The notes under the pieces were generated by a model that did not search any database, was not told the DNA's origin, and worked only from the letters and a program-made list of their open reading frames with translations. A program made the translations under genes and the position numbers. Below, piece after piece: positions 59,201 through 64,000 of a DNA stretch of 64,000 bases (its first letter is position 1; each line of letters opens with the position of its first letter). This DNA is from Candidatus Methylopumilus planktonicus (GTDB taxonomy: Bacteria; Pseudomonadota; Gammaproteobacteria; Burkholderiales; Methylophilaceae). Where the stretch lies: NCBI RefSeq assembly GCF_006364715.1, contig NZ_CP040984.1, forward strand, positions 744,001-808,000, written 5' to 3'.

Positions 59201-62200
59201 CTTACCTTTCGTGTGGTCGAGCATTAGCGAAACCTACGAAATTACACCAGCTTCTTCTGTACAAAGACCTATTTACAAAACCGTCAAAAAGAAGCAAGTT
59301 TTACAAGGTTACGAGACGGTAACTATACCTGCTGTTTTAGGAACCAGAGATAATCCAGACGAAAAAGAAATCTTTGAAAAAATTAACGTACTAGAAGAAA
59401 GTCAAGATAACGATGGATTCCTTTTTGTAGCAGCTTCCGAATACAACGACTTTATTGTTGCCTCAAGTCTAGATGATGGCATAACCTTTTCGAATGATCT
59501 TGGTTTAACTTCATACAACATCAATGGCGGTGCTGGCAATGACATGATCTTTGCAAGTAACAAATCGGACTGGATCCGAGGCGGTGCTGGCCAAGATTTT
59601 CTATACGGTGTCAATGCAGCATATAGAAATATAGATTGGGCAATAGATCCTGTCGTAACTGCTCCTTCAAGCATTGAGTTAACTTTTAATGCGAATACTG
59701 ATGTTGATGATGGTGATGACACTATTAGAATTAATAATCATGGCTTAATTACCGGACAAGCTGTTGTTTACGATGACGGCGGAAATTCAAACGCGCTTGG
59801 AGGCGGCCTTGAGGGTGAAGACGGTACAACTTTTTATGTGATTGTTGTTGATGATAATCACATTAAATTATCAGTAAGCTCTGAAGGCGCCATGAATGGT
59901 GAGCCCATTGTTATTGATGTAAATGATCAAAACGCAATTCAAAGCTTAACATTTGAAACAGAAACAACTCTTCAAACTGAACAATCTTTATACGGTGATG
60001 CAGGTAACGACACACTTACTGTTGACTTAAGTTTTAATTATGTCGATTATTATCCCCCAAACTCTGAAACGATTACCTTCAACCCTAGCGCAGTCATTCA
60101 TGATTCTCTTTTCTACTCTTCCAGCAGGTATGGGATTTTTCCCGACACCGTAGTAGATGGTAACCAACTATTTACATACGTCATTTCTGAAGAGAGGGAT
60201 GGTGAAAAACTTATTTACCACCAAGGCAACGCTGGCGCGATCGGCAACCTTGTAAACGAGACTGTTTATTATGTAAATTATATTGATAGCACTCATTATG
60301 AATTAACAAATGTTTCTGGCACTGCGATTGCTATATCTAATGATTATCTAAACGCTGAAGATGCCGAAGATGGCAGTTACTACCTTACCGATTTTTATAC
60401 ACATGTTTTTGAAATTAATGCACACGGCTTCAACACTGGCGATGAAGTAGTCTACGGTGATGGAAGTGGCTCTGAAATTAATGGGCTAGAAAACGAAGGC
60501 TCCTATTATGTCATTAAGAAGGATGACAATAACTTTGTGCTGGCCTCCACTTATGAGAATTCAATAAACTTAACACCCATTAACTTCTTAACCGATGACA
60601 TCCCTTGGTCAGGGGACTTTAGTGGGAGCGATCATACCTTTACCTTCACCCCGAACCTCCCATACCACTTTAATTTAGAGGGTGGCGCGGGTGACGATAC
60701 CTACCGCATCAAAGCATCATATAACGAAGCTTATCTCTCAACCTTTGATATTAATGATAGCCTAGGAAGTAATACGCTTGTCTACCTTTGGGGTGATGCC
60801 GGTGATCCGAGCCAAGTCAATGGCGTCTACCGCGATGAACTCTTCTTCCAGTGGGACGTGAATCAACTGAACGTGATTAATTACGAAGGCGATTTATTCA
60901 GCACCATTGCAACGGGCACCATCAGTCGCTTTGTCTATAGTGATGATGATGAGCTCTTTACCCCCTGGTCAACGTATTCATTTAACCTCATTAATCCGAC
61001 TGCGGCTGACTACCTTGATGGCACGATCGATGGCACGTCTGGCAATGATCTATTCTTCAGTATCAATGGCGTTAAAAACAAATTTTATGGTGGTGCAGGC
61101 AACGACTGGATCACGCTCAACGAGGTGGATGGCGGGATTGCCTCTGGCGGCCTAGGCAATAATATTATTAGCATTGCAACTGCAGCAGTGTTTAATCAGC
61201 CGTTCGATGACCACCCAAATCACACGCTCTCTTACGAGTGGACATCTTTAGGCATGTCATCCGAAGTTGATCTCACGGTCGGCTTTGCTTATGTTGAGAG
61301 CGCAGCTGGCAATATCATTGCGACTGACGAATTTAGGGACATAGAATACTTTACAAATGTCACGGGCGGGAACGCCAATGACACGATCATCGGCAATGCA
61401 TCCCAAAACGTATTAGTGGGAGGTGGCGGTAACGACACCATCTACGCTGGAAATAATTTGCACCCAGATTATTATTTTCATACTGATAGTGTCGACCCAG
61501 AAACAAACATAATTTTTTCACCGGGTCACGGCTTTTTGAATGGTGAAAGTGTTTATACAAATTCTAATTACGGCCCGAGTGGTGATACTCGCTCAGTCAT
61601 TGTAATTGATCAAGATCACTTCAAACTTTCCGGCGACCTTGCCGGAAGTAGTTATGATTTTTCTGGTAACTTTTTTGCAAACCCCTCTGCATACAACACA
61701 TTGACCTCATGGAACATAGAGGGGGGCGACCTTCTTCAGGGCGGCGCTGGTGACGACACCTTAATCGACGACTCCGATTTTTCACAAAATGATTATGTAG
61801 ATTTCGATTACATTGAGTCCCCCATCCTCGAGGGCGGATCGGGTAATGACACTTATATCATTCATCATCGCAATTCTTTTAACGACGATTATAGACCCAC
61901 CCTCGTTCGTGAGCGTGCCAGCGATAACTCTGACTCAGGTGGCATAGACACCGTCAGACTCGAGCGCGATAACGCCAGTCGCTCGATATGGTCATCCGAA
62001 GAAGTGAATTTTAATATTGCCTTCGAAGATGACCCGACTTCAAATGCCATAGAAATCCAGCCTTTTTATGCGGAGCTTACGGACGAACTTTCTGCTGATT
62101 ATTCCTCAGACGACAATTTTACTCCTGGACCTAATAGCGCTTGGAGTGTCTTTGATTATGAATATGACACTGAGGATGTCTATAATGGTGAATACTTCCT

Positions 62201-64000
62201 AGATGACGTTTATTCGCTTACTATTGAAGACCATGGTTTTCAAACCGGCGATCGTATCCGAGTCGACTACAACACCTACAGTGAGCCCGTCTCTATCGGC
62301 TCAGCTAGTTTTAGCGACTATGACTACTACGGTGGCGCTATAAACCTAGATCTAAATGCCACCACCACCTCGGACCAGATTGTAGATAACCTTTACAAAG
62401 ATAAAACGTATTATGTGATTGTGAAGGACGGCGATACCTTTCAGTTATCAGAGAGCTTGGGTGACGCCCTCAATGACGGCGAGAATGAAAACTATGGATC
62501 AGATGGAAGCGCGATAGAAATTGATAGGGACGGCGAACTTGCGAATACCGCTGGTACATTTAAGATTATAAGAGAGTCGGTAGCTTCGATCGATTTTACA
62601 GCCAACTCAACACTTCAAGATAATGAAACCGTGTATGTTGACTTCCACAATTTATTAGATTTTATTTCGGGGTTAGTCACAGACTCCCAAAATGAAAATG
62701 ATTACTATATTGAGTCTAGAGATCAATTCTATAATCTTTCTGAAGCTAGTGGCCAGCAATACGGGCTTGACTACCTCGCGTCATTCGGTTATTTCGGTGG
62801 TTATTCCGATGACAAGTTTATTAATCCGGATTACTTTGATGTTGAAGAATTCGAATCACTCTTAACAGGAGATGTTTGGTCGAAGGCACCGGGTGCGCTC
62901 AAAGACTTTAATGAGGTAAGTTTCAGCCAGTCTGGCACCGCGATCACGGTCACAGGACAACAAAATTATGTTGTGGGTGATCTTGTCATGCTTAACTTCT
63001 CTGTGAGCAATATCACAGACGGACTGTATAAGGTCGCGGCTTTAACCAATGATGGCTTTAGAGTCAATGCGGCATCCAGCGGAACAAGTGCTGGGACTGT
63101 AGCGTTTTCAGACCATATCTTTGATGGCTATGATTTTACCTGGCTCGATCAAAATTATATCGCTATCTCGAAGACAGACGGAAGCGCTCATAATGATTCC
63201 GGACTTGATATCGAATATTATCTAAATGCTGATGATCAACCCGTGGTTGAGGATAGCGACAATGACATACAGGCTGTGGTGGATAAAAATGCGTTAGAGT
63301 ATATCGACTTCGCATCATCCGACGACCACGCACTTACATTTAAATATAAGGTAAGTTTCGATCGAGGCACTGACAACGTCAATCCCGAGGTCATCATAGC
63401 GAGTCAGTTCCAAGGTTCTTATCTCCTGGGTAATGCGGGCACTGACATTATATTTGACACAGGCGACAGAGATATTCTCCTTGGTGGCAAGGGCAACGAC
63501 TATATCCAGTCCTTAAGTAATTATGACTTATTAAACGGTGGCGAGGGTGACGACATCCTTCACTTCAGGTCTCGAGGCCAGATTGTGATTGGTGGCAAGG
63601 GTGCTGACGAATTTAGGGTATCAGGAACCGAAGTCTCAACAACGGGAGAACCCACAAGAGAATTAAGCTTTAACTACGATAGTGATGGGCTCACTATTCA
63701 TGACCCTGAGTATGTAGCGCTTATCAAAGACTTTAATCTAAACCAGGGTGACAGCATCAACCTCTCGAGAGATTTTTTAGATAACCTATTCCTCGGTTAC
63801 AACCAGGCGCCAGCATCGGCATATGACGTTGGATACGCCAACCAAAATGACCAATATATTTTCTATTTAGGCGAATCGTATAATGCTTTAGATCCTTCTG
63901 ATATCTATGGTCTATTCAAAATAGACGATAACAATATTAACTCTATACAAGCCCAATCCATTCAAGACGATCTGAATCACCAATTAGCGGAGTACTCACT
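56262..64000 (+). CDS. Giant RTX-type secreted protein, partial (right end beyond window)
   Basis: An uninterrupted frame starts at ATG 56262, 6 bp after the previous RTX gene, and remains open to base 64000, giving at least 2579 residues. No N-terminal signal peptide is present (MATFILNSTSSQTQNYSTVV). RTX clusters occur near residues 394-430 (AGGGNDTVNAGSGNDIIYG), 701-740 (GGDGNDTLIGGAGADIYFV), 834-870, 1088-1117, about 1245, about 1473, 1608-1640, 1701-1730, 1826-1870 and 2388-2453. Between clusters are repeated modules of the HGF-TGD ... YYVI-D-FxLS type. The visible end (IKDFNLNQGDSINL near 2489) resembles the domain before a type I secretion signal. The acidic, Asp/Asn/Gly-rich composition fits extracellular calcium binding. 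Likely roles are adhesion or surface-layer-like functions. Confidence 0.9.
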   Translation, partial: MATFILNSTSSQTQNYSTVVGESISYPIDMADLEVLWDEEADDYVSISDYTSSGNYALNGLISEIITVAGREAYFTFEDLSGLTGLYHYLSGYQGYGDRVGDAEIIGVSEVTYSDGTSLDRISIDYDASSNSYDEEDFEFGNDYLINLYGTLSFDAYESGQVYYSFDLKSYQKQYQDYDILGVLNEPMTMQLYQSDPSSFVYDVNGNPVAASLIGGAVAIEISAQAFDLDVLGFVDYTNPLETEGINIYFEDTPFVYNDYPDGGQPSYDDDKLSGSVSSLVAFKQSHTEQGIDILRTDLGVNSFIGSPGDNFISGNTTISEVEITHGYGPFTFDFRTMGLTLDSDTSSSYSASFNSNDNITLGSLSSETSLYDVFNGDDTLNLAVNTQGQTIFAGGGNDTVNAGSGNDIIYGNGGIDTINANDGDDQIIVNDGFYSQTNAFEAGSGYNFLISERSYRTDNRVGAYLGGPDVIDGGDGMDTLFFKDQFTSIVTIEEGRFSQGTGSVINLSFRSNWYDYVITADNNPSIDVNDKYLAYTDDFETNPFSSQAIEILDDSNLIERNDPDYQNESYELTNVEYLEINGQLYDIRPLYLAQAGDVDETLYAFNSETWLDLYEADILDQTSTYFFLGLNGAQYYYVEGLDGDDTIYGTDLRASSSLAPYLNRDDYDDVNYGDFSWSEGGYFVDGDDVEINYYLGEALNGGDGNDTLIGGAGADIYFVNVAADVVIESTLNNDFDSVIFAPNISGLTYTLSNNAAIERLFVNRIYIDPVTGEVINNEFVNLPSNTDQVNITGGNYTYELIGHNGANIIRAGDQAGLIAQPSQDVHEVVLIGLGGNDILHGGSGKDNFFDGSGNDDMFGNDGDDKFYFGLNSIDAGDTLSSYLDGNAGEPEALNSPTFDEYFYNHPQELTGGQDSAEGGDGLDKVVVIAPLWDQPTFQRTGHDSITLFSSADSLAVDNSTEFIHNFTFESQSYESTTKILPFVWSSISETYEITPASSVQRPIYKTVKKKQVLQGYETVTIPAVLGTRDNPDEKEIFEKINVLEESQDNDGFLFVAASEYNDFIVASSLDDGITFSNDLGLTSYNINGGAGNDMIFASNKSDWIRGGAGQDFLYGVNAAYRNIDWAIDPVVTAPSSIELTFNANTDVDDGDDTIRINNHGLITGQAVVYDDGGNSNALGGGLEGEDGTTFYVIVVDDNHIKLSVSSEGAMNGEPIVIDVNDQNAIQSLTFETETTLQTEQSLYGDAGNDTLTVDLSFNYVDYYPPNSETITFNPSAVIHDSLFYSSSRYGIFPDTVVDGNQLFTYVISEERDGEKLIYHQGNAGAIGNLVNETVYYVNYIDSTHYELTNVSGTAIAISNDYLNAEDAEDGSYYLTDFYTHVFEINAHGFNTGDEVVYGDGSGSEINGLENEGSYYVIKKDDNNFVLASTYENSINLTPINFLTDDIPWSGDFSGSDHTFTFTPNLPYHFNLEGGAGDDTYRIKASYNEAYLSTFDINDSLGSNTLVYLWGDAGDPSQVNGVYRDELFFQWDVNQLNVINYEGDLFSTIATGTISRFVYSDDDELFTPWSTYSFNLINPTAADYLDGTIDGTSGNDLFFSINGVKNKFYGGAGNDWITLNEVDGGIASGGLGNNIISIATAAVFNQPFDDHPNHTLSYEWTSLGMSSEVDLTVGFAYVESAAGNIIATDEFRDIEYFTNVTGGNANDTIIGNASQNVLVGGGGNDTIYAGNNLHPDYYFHTDSVDPETNIIFSPGHGFLNGESVYTNSNYGPSGDTRSVIVIDQDHFKLSGDLAGSSYDFSGNFFANPSAYNTLTSWNIEGGDLLQGGAGDDTLIDDSDFSQNDYVDFDYIESPILEGGSGNDTYIIHHRNSFNDDYRPTLVRERASDNSDSGGIDTVRLERDNASRSIWSSEEVNFNIAFEDDPTSNAIEIQPFYAELTDELSADYSSDDNFTPGPNSAWSVFDYEYDTEDVYNGEYFLDDVYSLTIEDHGFQTGDRIRVDYNTYSEPVSIGSASFSDYDYYGGAINLDLNATTTSDQIVDNLYKDKTYYVIVKDGDTFQLSESLGDALNDGENENYGSDGSAIEIDRDGELANTAGTFKIIRESVASIDFTANSTLQDNETVYVDFHNLLDFISGLVTDSQNENDYYIESRDQFYNLSEASGQQYGLDYLASFGYFGGYSDDKFINPDYFDVEEFESLLTGDVWSKAPGALKDFNEVSFSQSGTAITVTGQQNYVVGDLVMLNFSVSNITDGLYKVAALTNDGFRVNAASSGTSAGTVAFSDHIFDGYDFTWLDQNYIAISKTDGSAHNDSGLDIEYYLNADDQPVVEDSDNDIQAVVDKNALEYIDFASSDDHALTFKYKVSFDRGTDNVNPEVIIASQFQGSYLLGNAGTDIIFDTGDRDILLGGKGNDYIQSLSNYDLLNGGEGDDILHFRSRGQIVIGGKGADEFRVSGTEVSTTGEPTRELSFNYDSDGLTIHDPEYVALIKDFNLNQGDSINLSRDFLDNLFLGYNQAPASAYDVGYANQNDQYIFYLGESYNALDPSDIYGLFKIDDNNINSIQAQSIQDDLNHQLAEYS
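59716..63080 (+). repeat. Interspersed HGF-TGD / YYVI-D-FxLS modules in the giant RTX protein
   Basis: About six divergent copies of one module are seen. Clear ones: 59716-59880 (NNHGLITGQAVVYDDG ... FYVIVVDDNHIKLS), 60200-60320 (EKLIYHQGNAG ... VYYVNYIDSTHYELT), 60403-60550 (NAHGFNTGDEVVYGDG ... SYYVIKKDDNNFVLAS), 61507-61640 (SPGHGFLNGESVYTNS ... SVIVIDQDHFKLSG), 62212-62460 (EDHGFQTGDRIRVDY ... YYVIVKDGDTFQLSES) and 62940-63080 (QQNYVVGDLVMLNF ... YKVAALTNDGFRVNA). Shared elements are a strand, H-G-F/L, T/N-G-D/E, a second strand, Y-Y-V-I, D-x-x-x-F and L-S. They are separated by RTX clusters. Confidence 0.6.

Noticed and set aside
56853..59722. Several minus- and plus-strand short frames inside the giant RTX gene
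   Set aside because: They are shadows of the long open frame; GC-richer third positions create them.
1..64000. CRISPR arrays, insertion sequences, riboswitches and rRNA genes
   Set aside because: No regularly spaced repeats, transposase genes, known riboswitch folds or rRNA segments were recognised.

Overview
The window looks like chromosomal DNA of a small-genome, AT-rich methylotrophic betaproteobacterium of the family Methylophilaceae; the planktonic Methylopumilus/OM43-type lineages fit best. The reasons are the ribulose-monophosphate pathway genes at the left end (hexulose-phosphate synthase and isomerase, transaldolase), PEP synthase with its regulator, class I fumarase and aconitase B, typical betaproteobacterial gene orders (hfq-hflX-hflK-hflC-DUF2065-hisZ-purA; rlmN-ispG-hisS...bamB-der; rluD-pgeF divergent from bamD), and very short intergenic gaps. 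The genus is an inference from gene content; no taxonomic search could be run.

Layout. 1-2279 (minus): formaldehyde assimilation genes hxlB (cut by the left edge), hxlA with a near-consensus sigma70 promoter and a strong terminator, and tal. 2280-2752: a 473-bp control region with a 19-bp direct repeat. 2753-5931 (plus): ppsA-ppsR. 5939-11953: glutathione peroxidase, an unknown exported protein, class I fumarase, acnB and a Lon-N-domain protein. 11950-17108: accessory region with a broken small lipoprotein gene, three overlapping genes of unknown function, a PD-(D/E)XK-like protein, a Bpu10I-type restriction-modification pair, an orphan P27-like terminase small subunit, a 54-residue membrane protein, and tRNA-Ser(GGA), whose 3' end faces the island.

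17314-47010 is core genome: an ExaC-like aldehyde dehydrogenase with DUF779, the SRP RNA, dnaX-ybaB-recR, gph-ubiG-mtaD, purA-hisZ-hflC-hflK-hflX-hfq-gltX-rimO-zip, pgeF-rluD, bamD, der-bamB-yfgM, two oligopeptide-type ABC ATPases, hisS-ispG-rlmN-ndk and trhO. 46977-52022 is a surface-polysaccharide segment: rfbC, rfbD, rfbB (no rfbA in view), a 549-bp gap holding decayed genes including a recognisable methyltransferase pseudogene, and an OafA-type O-acetyltransferase.

52059-64000 is a type I secretion locus. A TolC-family outer-membrane protein is divergent from an apparent operon of a 78-residue unknown protein, a 784-residue RTX protein and a giant RTX protein that stays open from 56262 to the right edge (at least 2579 residues). 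The inner-membrane ABC transporter and HlyD-type adaptor are not in the window and may lie to the right. The observations most worth follow-up are the giant RTX protein with its interspersed HGF-TGD / YYVI-D-FxLS modules, an A10 slippage-like tract in dnaX at which either frame shift gives an immediate stop (a probable route to a gamma subunit), and the accessory island beside tRNA-Ser.
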